A stretch of DNA of 64,000 nt from Meconema thalassinum (GCA_946902985.2 OX336392.1:23442982-23506981), one strand, 5' to 3'. Counted from the stretch's first letter, positions 30,230-40,330 are shown. Translations and numbers: made by a program. Notes: generated by a model not told the origin, from the sequence alone.

Positions 30230-30432
30230 TATTGGATTTCAGTCGGTCAACCTGATTGTACCCAATTGTATTGGGCGTTTCCCTAAACCAGAAAGAAAAT
30301 AACATGCAATTAATAAATTCACTTGGATGACCTGTTTCGATCGTCAAGCGATATCATCAGGTCCTGTGCAGTTAGGACGTTAGATCTAAGTGTACAGTAC
30401 AAGTTTGCGGGTGACGGTATTTACTATCAGCA
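30230..30432 (-). mobile_element. Probable Penelope-like terminal fragment
   Basis: The only distinctive content is the hammerhead-like core at 30318-30364. In animals such minimal hammerheads are most often found in Penelope-like terminal repeats. No coding part is nearby. Confidence 0.4.
30318..30366 (-). ncRNA. Second hammerhead-like motif
   Basis: Read on the minus strand it gives CTGATGA (30360-30354), a short stem II ATCG/CGAT, GAAA (30338-30335), CAG and GTC (30331-30329). Stem I pairs GGA with TCC but has a C-A mismatch next to the core, so activity may be lost. The same short stem III layout occurs in the copy at 13475. Confidence 0.5.
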
Positions 30433-30512
30433 GCCCCTAATAATATTGTTTTATGGAGCCCAACTAACGTTGTTATCAGGAAGGTTGTTATTGCTCTGCT
30501 GCATCCTGCATG

Positions 30513-31986
30513 GTAGTTGGTTGGTTGGTTGGTTCCTCAGTTTAGGGGCTGCAACAACGCGGTCATGTAGCCCCGTGTACTTTGGGTGTGTGTAGACTCT
30601 GTCTGATAACCGGTGTTAATTGTGATGGTACAGTACAGCTGCACAGAAGAAACACCTTTTGTTCCAAATACCGTGCTATGGTTGGCTTTTAGTAAATCGT
30701 TACAAAAGCACAAGAACTCTAAATTTCAGAATAATTTGCACCATCATTTTGACGGAAAACTCAAAACATTTTTGGAAAGCGTTTTTCTCTGAATTAACGT
30801 ATTTTAAAGAAAAGTTTTTGAAACAAAAATTGTAGAGAACATTGTCACCTACAATTTGTTTCATTGAGGTCATGTCATACGTTTTGAAATGCAGAAGCTC
30901 GGTGGCGCCAAAGTTTCCCTTTTTGTCCTAGAAAAAAAATGTTTTGTTCACAAAAGAGCGAATCAGAAATTTGTGTCCCTCAAAATTGTCTACAACATTT
31001 ATTGAAACATTTTTTTCCTCCGACTTACCGTTCCAAACTTATAGTCTGCCGAACTGTGAAAATTGTCCGACACCGGTCGCTGTCTAAACTATGCCCACCG
31101 CTCTCTCCGCAGTAACAATAGTAGTCTTGACTACGCAGCGTTGCATTTGCTGCGCTATAACTTTGGAACGGTAAGTTGGAGGAAACATACGTTTAAACAA
31201 ATGTTGCAGACAATTTTTAGAGGAACAAATATCTGATTCACTATTTTGTGAAAAAAGCATTTTTTCTAGGACAAAAAGTGAAAAGCATTTCTTTGGAAAC
31301 TTTGACGCCACCTAGCTTCTGCATTTCAAAATGTATGACATGACCTCAATGAGACAATTTGTAGGTGACAATGTCCTCGACATTTTGTGTTAAAAAAACC
31401 TTTTCTTTAAAATACGTACATTTAGAGAAAAAAGCTTTTTTGTTTTGTTTTCCGACAACATGATACTACAAATTATTTCGAAATTTAGAGTTAAGCTATT
31501 TTTGTGCTTTTCTAACGATTTACAAAAAGCCAACCATAGCACGGTCTTTGGAACAAAATCATTCCAGCTGTACTGTACTATGATGACTGTATTAGTGTGT
31601 GTTACCTGTTTTTAATTCAAGTAAAGACTGCAGACTTTAATTTCAAGTAGTTCCTAGTTTTGCTACCAAATGCTACCGTCCACAACATCTAGCGTGCGGA
31701 CTTGGCTGCTAGAAGGCATCGCAGTCAGCACCTGGTGGCGAACTTTGTAACTAATAGAGCGTTATCATGTCTAACCTACAAATGTTGGATTCACACAAGT
31801 GTAGTTAGTGGAAGGTTCTTTTTCATGCCGTAAATCTATGACATGGGCCCGCCGGCTTTAGTTCCCCTCCGAAGGAAGGCATACTGAGAGATTTTTAACG
31901 CTCTTAAAAATCCAACGACTTCGGCCGGGTTTGAACCTATAACCTTGGGCATAGAAGCTCAGCATGCTACCTACCAACTAAGTCAC
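30513..31986 (-). repeat. SINE-A1 (minus) inserted in the outer element and itself interrupted
   Basis: The tail (GGTTGGTTGGTTCCTCAG) is at 30517 and the head end is near 31986. It is split at 30628-31578 by a foldback element. TGCATGG before it and CGTATGG after it look like a mutated target duplication. Confidence 0.85.
30628..31578. mobile_element. 951-bp foldback miniature element
   Basis: The ends are GTACAGTACAGCTG and CAGCTGTACTGTAC. The two halves are imperfect inverted repeats of roughly 400 bp (for example CGTGCTATGGTTGGCTTTT near 30671 and its reverse complement near 31530), with a core of about 120 bp around 31040-31150. The flanks TGTGATG (30621-30627) and TATGATG (31579-31585) suggest a 7-bp duplication with one change. 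No coding is present and the superfamily is unresolved. Confidence 0.82.
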
Positions 31987-32139
31987 CGTATGGCTGTAAC
32001 GCACTGCAAGCATATCCCGCAAACGATACTGAACACAGTACTATTTTTCCCTCGATGTGACTACAGGCAAATTCGGAGGAAAAGTAAGTGTGTTCAGTAT
32101 CGTTTGCGGGATATGCTTGCAGTGCGTTACAGCCATACG
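31987..32139. repeat. Perfect 51-bp inverted repeat with 51-bp spacer
   Basis: Arms 31987-32037 and 32089-32139 are exact reverse complements (CGTATGGCTGTAACGCACTG and onward). They form the inner part of the outer miniature element. Confidence 0.9.
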
Positions 32140-32214
32140 GGATGCAGCAGAGAAATATCAACCTTCCTGACACCACGCGTTAGTTGGGCTGCCTAATACA
32201 ATATTACCAGGGGC

Positions 32215-32525
32215 GCTCAGTTGGCAGCATGCTGATCTTCTATGCCCATGATCGTGGGTTCAAACCCGGCCGAAGTCGTCGGATTTTTAATAGCGTTAAA
32301 ATCCCTCAGTATGCCTCGCTTCAGAGAGGAAGTAAAGCCGGCAGTCCCAGATTTATAGATGTATGGCATGTTAAAAACATTCCACTAACTAAAATTGTGT
32401 GAAGCCGAAATTTTAGGCTATTTTGTTAGAAACGCTCTATCAAGTCGCAACGTTCATTGCTAGGTGTCAGTGACAGTGGCGTCTGATATCCAATGTTGGA
32501 ACTACTTGAAATTGAACTTGATGGG
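32215..32525 (+). repeat. SINE-A copy, truncated
   Basis: It runs from CAGTTGGCAGCATGCTGATC and GTTCAAACCCGGCCGAAGTC to TTGGAACTACTTGAAATTGA. It lacks both the A1 and A2 tails. Confidence 0.85.
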
Positions 32526-33073
32526 GAGCCTACTCGCGTTCGATTGAAATGCCCTGCTATGGCCATTGGCTGCAATTTGAATATAATAATTCAGGGGTGG
32601 CCGTTAGTATAGTCGCAGCGTTGCTCAACGACCAGATTTCTTCAAGAAAGACAATTAATACCATAATAATATTTTTAGCTGTACGTTACGTTTTATATGT
32701 ATAGGAATTCATATTTTGTTCATTAATAATTCAGGAAATCTTATACAGTAGTAAGTTACTGTGAACTGCCAGAGAAAGCGAAGTGCACCAACTGTCGTGG
32801 AGCACTCGTCCGTTTTTCGTTGCCAGGCCCAAGCACCGACCAGATCTCAGTAGTGAAGAGTAAGGCAGAGTAAGTCCTATCCCTACAGTTAACTCGGCTG
32901 GTCGTTGCCCACTGATTGCAACAAGGGAGCCGAGGCGCTGGCGGAGACATCCGAGATGCTCCGTCAACTGCCGATACTATGTCTTGCAATGTAATTTGCG
33001 CTTACTTGTGACACTCGCGGTTCTTTCTCGCCCTCTTACGTTGATTTGTTCTCATGAAGGTTTTCTTGTAGTA
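32526..33073. other. Unassigned DNA
   Basis: No gene is recognised. Bases 32750-32990 are relatively GC-rich with open minus-strand frames, but without motifs or repeat matches. Confidence 0.45.
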
Positions 33074-33766
33074 TCCCTCCCTATATTATTCTGCTAAGGT
33101 CCCATTCCAGTTTTGTACCGAAAATAAGGTCCCATTAACACCAACCTACACATATGGGGTACCTACAGGTTCAGCATAACGCACTCACTTACTCTTTGAA
33201 TGCCTCACAATTAAATAAACACCTTAAAACATGTATATTTACAATGAAATAATGAAAGAATGCAGCACGGTAACCATGGTAACAGAATCTCACAGGTCCA
33301 TCTATTTCTGTAAGACGCAATGCAATTCCAATTATTACATTACTGTGAAAGTTTCCAGACGGTTATAAGGTTATCACTGAACCAAATTAAGCTGTAAAAT
33401 TCATCAATACATACAGTATAATGCGCTTAAGGGGGTCAAGGGACACTCTAGAATTTTTTCACGCAATTTTTACGTGTGAGTGTGGTACGAAAGGTATTTT
33501 TCACCCGACTATAAAGCGTCTCCGATAACCACATTTAAAGGCCCTTAAATTAAGAGTGTCAGTGATATTCACAGAAAACTAACTTCCCTCTGATATACCT
33601 ATGAAGGAACGTCAAACCCCTAACCACTGCACCAGTTGCTGAATTGATAAAGTCTGATTATTGATACCAAGAATAAATCAGTCATAGCATTCATGATTGA
33701 GATTTTGTTAAGTGTACTCTTTACAACTAGAATATTCGTGGGTGAAGCTGCGACGGGTAATGCTAG
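33074..33766 (+). mobile_element. Non-autonomous Helitron, copy 2, canonical ends
   Basis: It starts TCCCTCCCTATATTATTC after A33073 and ends GGGTAATGCTAG before T33767: 5' TC, 3' CTAG and A/T target, all as expected for Helitrons. It is collinear with 16578-17294, differing by small indels. No coding is present. Confidence 0.88.
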
Positions 33767-34130
33767 TAACTTATAATCCATTTAATCCGATGACAATGTG
33801 ATATTCTCTGAACTGAGACATTCGTGATGAATGAGGCGCAATTGAATCGAGTTTTCTCTGATTTCAAGCAGTCTTTCACCCTAACCCCCTCCCCCTTAAT
33901 GAGAAAAGTGCAACACCCCGAAATATTAGCCACAAGCCACCACTGTAATAATTGTGTTCTTAATCTTAAACTTGGGAGTCTTAATGGTTATAAGAAGTCA
34001 TTTGTTTTTGTTTCAGGATCTTCGAAAAATTGGATTGGAAACATCAAGGATATCTTGTTCGCTAAAGTACTTAGTAGAGGGACTAGAAGATAGCTAATGG
34101 TAAGTCGACAACATGCGCTTTTATTTTATA
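33767..34130. other. Unassigned DNA with an unrecognised open frame
   Basis: An open frame at 33824-34093 (89 residues) has no motif I know. TTTTTGTTTCAG near 34006-34017 looks like a splice acceptor, but nothing else supports a gene. Confidence 0.35.
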
Positions 34131-34138
34131 TCCTAAAG

Positions 34139-34700
34139 CAGGGGTTATCAACCTTTTTCAACCATCGTACCCCTTTAAAAAAATAAACATCCTGCGTATC
34201 CCCTACTAACTTTTCTTAGGTAGTAATAATGGTTATTTAAAATGTAAAAGATATTTAGTTAGTATGGTTTAACCTTTGTAATTTTATAAGGAAATATATT
34301 TTAATAAAACAAAATATAGTTGTTTTTCAGTTCCTTCTCCCATAGGGTGATTTTTGCAATCATTGCGTTAGTTTTCATTTCAACATAGAACATATCAGAA
34401 ACACTACCTTGCATACACTTATTACAAATATTCAGTTTTTCAAAAATATCACTTAAATAGGCCAATTTTAAAAGCCAACCAGTCATTGAGTACTGATGAT
34501 AAATTAGAATTGTGCTCGGTAAAGAAAAGATGCAATTCTTTGTGGAGTTCAAATACACGCGCCGTAAATAACTGGCACAGTAGTCACGGCACGAAGCTCA
34601 CTGCGCATGTGGATCGAGTAGAAGGATGGCCTGCCGCGTACCCCCTGAAATGTTTCGCGTACCCTTAAGGGGTACGCGAACGACAGGTTGAAAACCCCTG
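34139..34700. mobile_element. hAT-type miniature element with perfect 8-bp duplication
   Basis: The ends are CAGGGGTTATCAACC and GGTTGAAAACCCCTG. TCCTAAAG flanks it at 34131-34138 and 34701-34708. CAG-starting ends with an 8-bp duplication define hAT elements. GCGTACCCCTTAAGGG-type inverted sequence lies inside both ends. No transposase is present. Confidence 0.9.
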
Positions 34701-34821
34701 TCCTAAAGCATGAATCAACCATCACAGAAGTACAGTGCCACAAGCTGCCTCTCGTTTAAGAAGCATTTTCAGAAGAGACAAGTGGACAGATCAATTTTAC
34801 TTGCAGACTACCAAGAAGTTT

Positions 34822-35723
34822 TTGCGGCTTCGGTGGCAAAGTTGGTAGCATGCTGAGCTTCTATGCCCAAGGTCGCGGGTTCAAACCCGGCCGGAGTCGT
34901 CAGATTTTTTAAGAGTGGTAAAATAAGGAAAATACTGAGGAAGATTTATGGAGCAGTGAATGAGGCAGGAAGATGGAGAATACGGAAAAACAAAGATTTG
35001 GAGGAATTATATGGGCATCCTGATATAGTTTCGGAAGTAAAGAGTAATAGGCTAAGATGGCTGGGACATGTGGAGAGAATGGCAGGTGATAGAGTGGTTA
35101 AAAAGACCTATAGAGGAAATCCAGGTGGAAGAAGATGCAAAGGAAGACCTAGGAAACGATGGTTGGATGACGTTGAGGACGACTTACGCAAGATGGGAGT
35201 AGGAAGATGGAGGAAACGTACAGAAGATCGTCAGGATTGGGCAACGATTGTTGGAGAGGCCAAGATCCTACATGGACTGTAGCGCCGAGGAGTAGTAGTA
35301 GTAGTGTAAAAATACCTCAGTATGCCTTCCTTTGGAGGGGAAGTAAAACTGGCGGACCCATATCATAGATTTATGGCATGAAAAAGAATCGTCCACTAAC
35401 TTCACTTGTGTGAGGCCAAAATGTGTAGGCTAGAATTGATAACGCTCTATGAGTTCCAACGTTCGCTGCCAGGTGCTGACTGCGATGCCATCTAGTAGCC
35501 AAGTCCGCAAGCTAGGTGTTGTGGACGGTAGCATTTGGTAGCAAAATTAGAAACTACTTGAAATTATCGTCTGCAGTCCTTACTTGAAATACAGATAACA
35601 CACATTAATACAGCCATCACAATTAACACCGGTTATCAAACAGATTCTACACACTCCCAAAGCACACTGAGCTACTGGACCGCGTTGTCGCAGCCCCTAA
35701 ACTAAGGAACTAACCAACCAACA
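34822..35723 (+). repeat. SINE-A1 split by a LINE, 9-bp target duplication
   Basis: AAGAAGTTT lies at 34813-34821 and 35724-35732. The head, with a GTTCAAACCCGGCC B-box, is followed by the LINE insertion at 34924-35305, then the rest of the body and a (CCAA)n tail at 35710-35722. Confidence 0.92.
34924..35305 (+). pseudogene. RTE-like LINE C-terminus inserted in SINE-A1
   Basis: The frame runs from 34924 to TAG at 35280-35282: IRKILRKIYGAVNEAGRWRI, then ELYGHPDIVSEVKSNRLRWL, GHVERM, KGRPRKRWLDDVEDDL and a short tail. These are the C-terminal signatures of RTE-like polymerases. The piece is open but only ~120 residues, lacking endonuclease and active site. The 3' end is a (GTA)n-like run. GTAAAA flanks it (34918-34923, 35306-35311). 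It fuses in frame with the SINE head, giving a longer but meaningless open frame from 34863. Confidence 0.88.
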
Positions 35724-35824
35724 AAGAAGTTTATCAAATCCGTTCCTGGAGATTACTTCGTGGATATTTGAGCATGAAAGACATCTGTGAGTCGCCCATC
35801 CAGTTCTTCGAATGTAGGCGTATT

Positions 35825-36189
35825 ATGCTTGTTGTTGTTGTTTCATTTGAGGGGCTTGGAAAACGTGGTTATTTTGCCTCCATATAATTGTCTGTGTATC
35901 AAATGTGTCTGATAACCTGTCTTACTGTGTGTGTATTTGTAATTAAGATAAGGATTGGGAAGGAGGCGGTCGAAGCCATTTGCCCACAGTGGAAGTGGGA
36001 ACAACGAAAAGCAATTTACTGGATGGTGGACAGTGAACCGAACCCATTTCTTCTCAAATTTTCCCCAAGTCTGAGTGTACCCAGTTCCAAATCAAAACTA
36101 AATTCCTTGTCATAGCCGGGAATCGAATCCGGACCTCAGGGATGACAACAAACAATGCTACCCTCTGCGCCATCAGGCGGATGAAGTAG
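35825..36189 (-). repeat. Diverged SINE-A tail and SINE-F copy
   Basis: TTGAGGGGCTTGGAAAACGT resembles the A1 tail in reverse. Bases about 36050-36185 on the minus strand read as a SINE-F head (GATGGCGCAGAGGGTAGC with B-box GATTCGATTCCCGGC), matching 43024-43205. Confidence 0.6.
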
Positions 36190-36775
36190 AAGCTGTAGAA
36201 TGTAACTTCCAAACGAGTGTCTTAATTACCATTATTGGCGAGTTGCATACGACTGTATATGTTAGACGATAATTATAACTTGATTATTTTTTAACATAAA
36301 TATTCATAAATATCTGTTGAGATTCAGTGACTTGAATTTTGTGATCGGAGTGCAAGCGCTGGGTATGATATCTCTGTTTTCCAAGTTCTCTGACCGACCA
36401 AGTTCTCTGCTTGGCAATGCTATAATATGTTTACAGCCTGCCGATGTGCACCAGCATTCACTCAAACTGTCACCGATGTCGTTTGAAAGCAATGCGCTGT
36501 GTAGAAATTGGTGTCGGGGATATTAAGGTACAGTGCTATTTCTTGTCTCATATTCGCCAGTTTATTTACGCGAACATATGGACGGCGCACTTTCCATGTC
36601 GGTAATTTATATAGACATCTTGAATTTTGAGCGCATGCGCGAAGGTATCCTTACCTAATTGGTCAATGAATGAGCTCTGATTGGCTGGAGAAACTGTATC
36701 ATAATGAAAAACAGTGCTATAATGAGCATTATTATGGTACAGATTTCTACATCGTCGAACATAAATGGAAATTAT
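36190..36775 (+). mobile_element. Promoter-like miniature element, copy 2 (5'-truncated)
   Basis: It starts in the internal block CGAGTGTCTTAATTACC and runs through TTTGAGCGCATGCGCGAAGG (36627), AATTGGTCAATGAATGAGCT and CTCTGATTGGCTGGAGAAAC. Confidence 0.85.
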
Positions 36776-36784
36776 ATGAATTAC

Positions 36785-37057
36785 AGCCTGCTTCCAATCG
36801 AGCGATGGGGTCAGGGAATGAGTGGTGAGGATATGAACTGTTCCAACTGCCGAAGCCTGTTGCACTCCTCTGGGGCAATGGTTAAATGAATGACAGATGA
36901 AATGAAATGATAGTGGAGAGTGTCGCTGGAATGAAATTTGTGACAGGAAAAACCGGAGTACCCGTAGAAAAACCTGTCTGCCTCTGTTTTGTCCAGCACA
37001 AATCTCACATGGAGTAACCGAGATTTGAACCACAGACTCAGCAGTGGGAGGCCAGGA
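36785..37057 (-). repeat. SINE-B (minus), partial
   Basis: CAGCCTGCTTCCAATCGAGC through ATTTGAACCACAGACTCAGC and GGAGGCCAG. The head end is truncated. Confidence 0.85.
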
Positions 37058-37084
37058 ATATCAAATTTAGTTATGGAAGGAAGG

Positions 37085-37145
37085 ATGATAAGATGATGAT
37101 AATTGTTGTTTTAAGGGGCCTAACATCTAGGTTATCAGCCCATTG
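37085..37145 (-). repeat. Repeat J 3' tip
   Basis: GATGATGATAATTGTTGTTT followed by GGGGCCTAACATCTAGGTTA is the reverse complement of the J tail at 57228-57280. Confidence 0.75.
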
Positions 37146-37320
37146 AAAGAAGGGTCGAGTACAAGAACTGTAGGGGTAAACCATGGTTAGAATATGTTAA
37201 CGAGATTGCCTCGGATGTAAGGTGTGGTAGCAATGTAGAGATGAAACGATTACCTCAGGATAGAGACGCATGGAGGGCTGCATCAAACCAGTAAAAAGAC
37301 TGAAGACTCAAACACGCACA
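37146..37320 (+). repeat. LINE K 3' tail
   Basis: GGGTCGAGTACAAGAACTGT through GGAGGGCTGCATCAAACCAG matches 10807-10960 in reverse. Stops occur in all frames. Confidence 0.75.
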
Positions 37321-37611
37321 ATCAAGTGTGATTCTCATTTTAACTTTTGATTGGTTAAATTTAGTTGGTACTGCTCCAAAACAGTTCCTAAGAGTGGGAT
37401 TATTCGTTGTGTCCACGACTGTACAGGATCAGTAAACGGACTAATTGAATCGGTCGGAGCTGAAAGGCATTAAGTCAGTTTTCAGTACTTTTCAGGAGAC
37501 AGATAAAACGTCATTGATAGAACAGAACTTAACAAACACACTGTATTAGGCATCTATGTTGTGAAGTAACTATTCAGGTATTTGTGTTAGCGGAATAGCA
37601 ATTTTAATTTA
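37321..37611. other. Unassigned DNA
   Basis: ATTGAATCGGTCGGAGCTGA at 37445 has a diverged reverse complement at about 38695-38715, beyond the element at 37612-38290. Confidence 0.4.
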
Positions 37612-38290
37612 ATAATAGTACATTATACAACGAGCCTATAATGGCTATAATTAAGACACGAGTATTTTTTATAAAACGAGCGTATGCGAGTTTTATAATT
37701 TCCATACGAGTGTCTTAATTACCATTATAGGCGAGTTGCATACGACTGTTTATGTTCGACGATAATTATTATAACTATTTTATGTTTTAACATAAATATT
37801 CATAAATATCTGTTGAGAGTCAGCCACAAGAATTTTGTTATCGGAGAGCGAGCGCGAGACATCTCTCTGTCTTTCAAGATCTTTGACGCATGCGCTCTGT
37901 GTGCTTGCAATGCCATATGCAAGCCATATGTTTACATCTGCCGTCCCTCATGAATATTGTCACCGGAGTCGTTTGAATGCGCTGTGTAGAAATTAGTGTT
38001 GGTGATTTTAAGGTACAGTGCTATTTCTTGTTTCATATTCGCCAGTTTATTTACGCGAACATATGGACGGTGCGTATTCCATGTCGGTAATTTATTATAG
38101 CCTAGTTCGATGTTGTGTTTATGTCCGACATGTTGGATTTTGAGCGCATGCGCGAAGGTATCGTTACCTAATTGGTCAATGAACGAGCTCTGATTGGCTG
38201 GAGAAACTGTATCATAATGAAAATAAGTGTTATAATGACCATCATTATGACGCCGTTTTCTGACACATAATAGTGAGGGTCGAACATAAA
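37612..38290 (+). mobile_element. Promoter-like miniature element, copy 3 (most complete)
   Basis: The 5' end TAGTACATTATACAACGAGC folds over about 110 bp against GGCGAGTTGCATACGACTGT, with matching ATAATGG and TTAATTA segments. The centre holds GAGCGCATGCGCGAAGG (38139) and ATTGG twice (38172, 38195). The 3' part is CATAATAGTGAGGGTCGAAC. No coding is present. Confidence 0.85.
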
Positions 38291-38749
38291 CATATTTTTC
38301 AAATCAATTTTGCAAACGTGACTCAATGCCTTTCAGCTCCGTGGTCAGTTTAGTGCAGCATAAAGCCTTCCAGAATGAATATTTCAAAGGATATTTTACT
38401 GTAAAATGGATTTGTAACATACAAACCACCTGAACCCTGTACAAATGTAATTTACAAAAGCACTGTAACACGCGGGAATCTTACAGTGCAGCCAACATTA
38501 AGTACGGAATACCGCGCTGAAAGGCAGCAAGCCATTGACTTAATACCTTTCTCCTCTGATCGCACTGCATGTAGCAGTGGTTTCTGGTTTAAACAGAAGG
38601 CTGACTTAATTCTTTCCCATGCAGTTACAAGGTCCTTGGGTCTATACTTCAAAATAATAATTCTTTAAATAATGGACATTTTTGACTTTTCAGCTCCAAC
38701 CGATTCAATTGCTGAAAAGCCATCTATATAATACACCGCTGACAGGCCA
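38291..38749. other. Unassigned DNA with short inverted fragments
   Basis: GCCTTTCAGCTCCGTGGTCA and related pieces echo 37450 in reverse. No clear element or gene is seen. Confidence 0.4.
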
Positions 38750-39335
38750 TCAAGGACCACGCAAATATCACTTCTTTATAGGTCTAGTTTCCTTCTTACT
38801 CTTCCAGAAGTCTTTCATCCTGGTCGACTGCGCAGCTCTTCTTTCATCAGTCCATTCTCCTCTGTTGAGATTCATCTACTCCCCGACAAGAATTTTTAGG
38901 GCATTTTTTTTCTGTACTCTATTCGATTTAGACGATCTTCTTCAGTAATTTTGAAATTTTCAAGTTCTTCTTTCATTTGTTTTACATAGCCTCCTTGCCC
39001 TTTATAGTTGCAGATTTTATCAAAAATTTGTTAGTTTAACCTTGAGCAATCCATGCGGACCATATGTCCGTAGAACTGAAGTTGCCGTTTTCTGATCATC
39101 ACTTCAAGGTTATCGATTTTACTATAAATTTCTGCATTGGATCTCAGTCTATATATAACCTTCCTGTGTTTTCCTAGGACCATAAATCCTTCTTAAAATT
39201 CTTCTTTCTATCTTGAGCAAATTCTCCATTCCGGTTATATTTGTAGTTTCCATGCCGTACAAGATGACTGGTCTAACAACTGTATTAAAATGTCGTAATT
39301 TTGCATTGATAGACAGCTTCTTTTTATAAAATTAA
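38750..39335 (-). pseudogene. LINE M RT C-terminal remnant
   Basis: Minus-strand reading gives LRHFNTVVRPVILYGMET, LLKIERRILRRIYGPRK, then debris of a RKRQLQFYGHMVRM type, and finally RRAAQSTRMKDFWKSKK. The same order is seen at 48935-49587 (ERTILRRILG, RKRRLTFYGHLARL, KMRDYWKKKK), so both are one family. The frame is broken several times. Confidence 0.75.
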
Positions 39336-40037
39336 ATAATATTTTTCTTTCAGATTTTCCCCAAATATGCAGCGACTCTGATTAGCCGGATGGACCAATT
39401 TAGTGGATTCCTTTACTTTCTAATTGTGTTTGGGTGGGAGATACGTGCATACCCACGCTTTGATGTCTATGTTCGTCATCTGGTTCTACTGCAGCAAGTG
39501 AAGAGAGTATTGCAACATTCATTGGTGTTTGTCGTACAGTTAATTACGCAAGGGAACTGATTGTATTTGCGTGGGGAACAATCATATAAATAGCTGGCAG
39601 CGAACCCTCATATCAAATTAGACACATCAAAGTACTAATTGAAATTTCAGGATTGCAGAGTTCAATAGTGGAGAGTTAATTGCCGGGAAAGAAAATAAAC
39701 GTTTAATCAAGGAATTGGAGCTCGAGATCGGTAGAAAAATATCCTCCTGATATTTGTTACAAAATACGTTTTTTATTGAATTAGTGATGTCGGTGAAAGT
39801 CTTTCTGGCCTCAAAGTAACGAGAAGACTTTTGAGCGTGCAGTTTAATAAATGTTGTTGTGATTAAGGAGGCGGTAATTGAGGTTATGGTCATGAGTATA
39901 GTCTACAATTTGTTTAATTGCCTCAGCTTGTTTCATTGTTATGGCTCTGTAAGGTGGGCGTACAGCTAGGTTACATACTTTGCTTTGAACTCATTTTCCC
40001 TCTAATTATGTTTTTAAGTAAAAAGTGTGCAGGCATT
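39336..40037. other. Unassigned DNA
   Basis: No gene is recognised. The minus-strand frame at 39627-39893 has no known motif. Confidence 0.45.
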
Positions 40038-40330
40038 TGATACCCACTGAGGCATCACCTACTGTGGCTCTCATGTTGAGACCCACTCGGTACGGTTCTC
40101 ACACCACTCGCATGAGTGTACAATGCATTGATAATAATTATCTTATTGATTTTAGGTTCCTTTGAACTACCCGGGGTGCTGGAATTTTGCCCCGAAGGGG
40201 ATATTTAACATGCCAGTAAATCTACTGACACGGCTCCCTCGCACTCTCAAATGCCAACTGACTGCACCAGGATTCGATCCAGCAACCTTGTGACAATGTA
40301 TTGAACATAAATTATAGAATAAGGTCTAAT
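40038..40330 (-). mobile_element. Composite element with SINE-C, copy 2
   Basis: Collinear with 26342-26632, including the inner SINE-C (CATGCCAGTAAATCTACTGA) and both outer parts. ACAATG(C/T)ATTGA repeats at 40118 and 40292 bracket the SINE-C. Confidence 0.8.

Larger units (their letters stand above)
30433..32214. mobile_element. Outer inverted-repeat miniature element (host of a nest)
   Basis: GCCCCTAATAATATTG (30433) and its diverged reverse complement ending at 32214 are the outer ends. The left arm continues after the inserted SINE as 31987-32037, which pairs perfectly over 51 bp with 32089-32139. Without the insertion the element would be about 310 bp. No transposase is present. Confidence 0.75.

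Noticed and set aside
33824..34093. 89-residue frame with a splice-acceptor-like TTTTTGTTTCAG
   Set aside because: No domain recognised and no partner exon; such acceptor-like strings are common in AT-rich DNA.
34863..35282. Single 139-residue gene
   Set aside because: The first ~20 codons are the SINE head; the rest is a truncated LINE C-terminus.
37438..38720. A larger inverted-repeat element enclosing the promoter-like copy at 37612
   Set aside because: Only about 20-30 bp (ATTGAATCGGTCGGAGCTGA and its diverged reverse complement) pair, plus scattered pieces; too weak to define an element.
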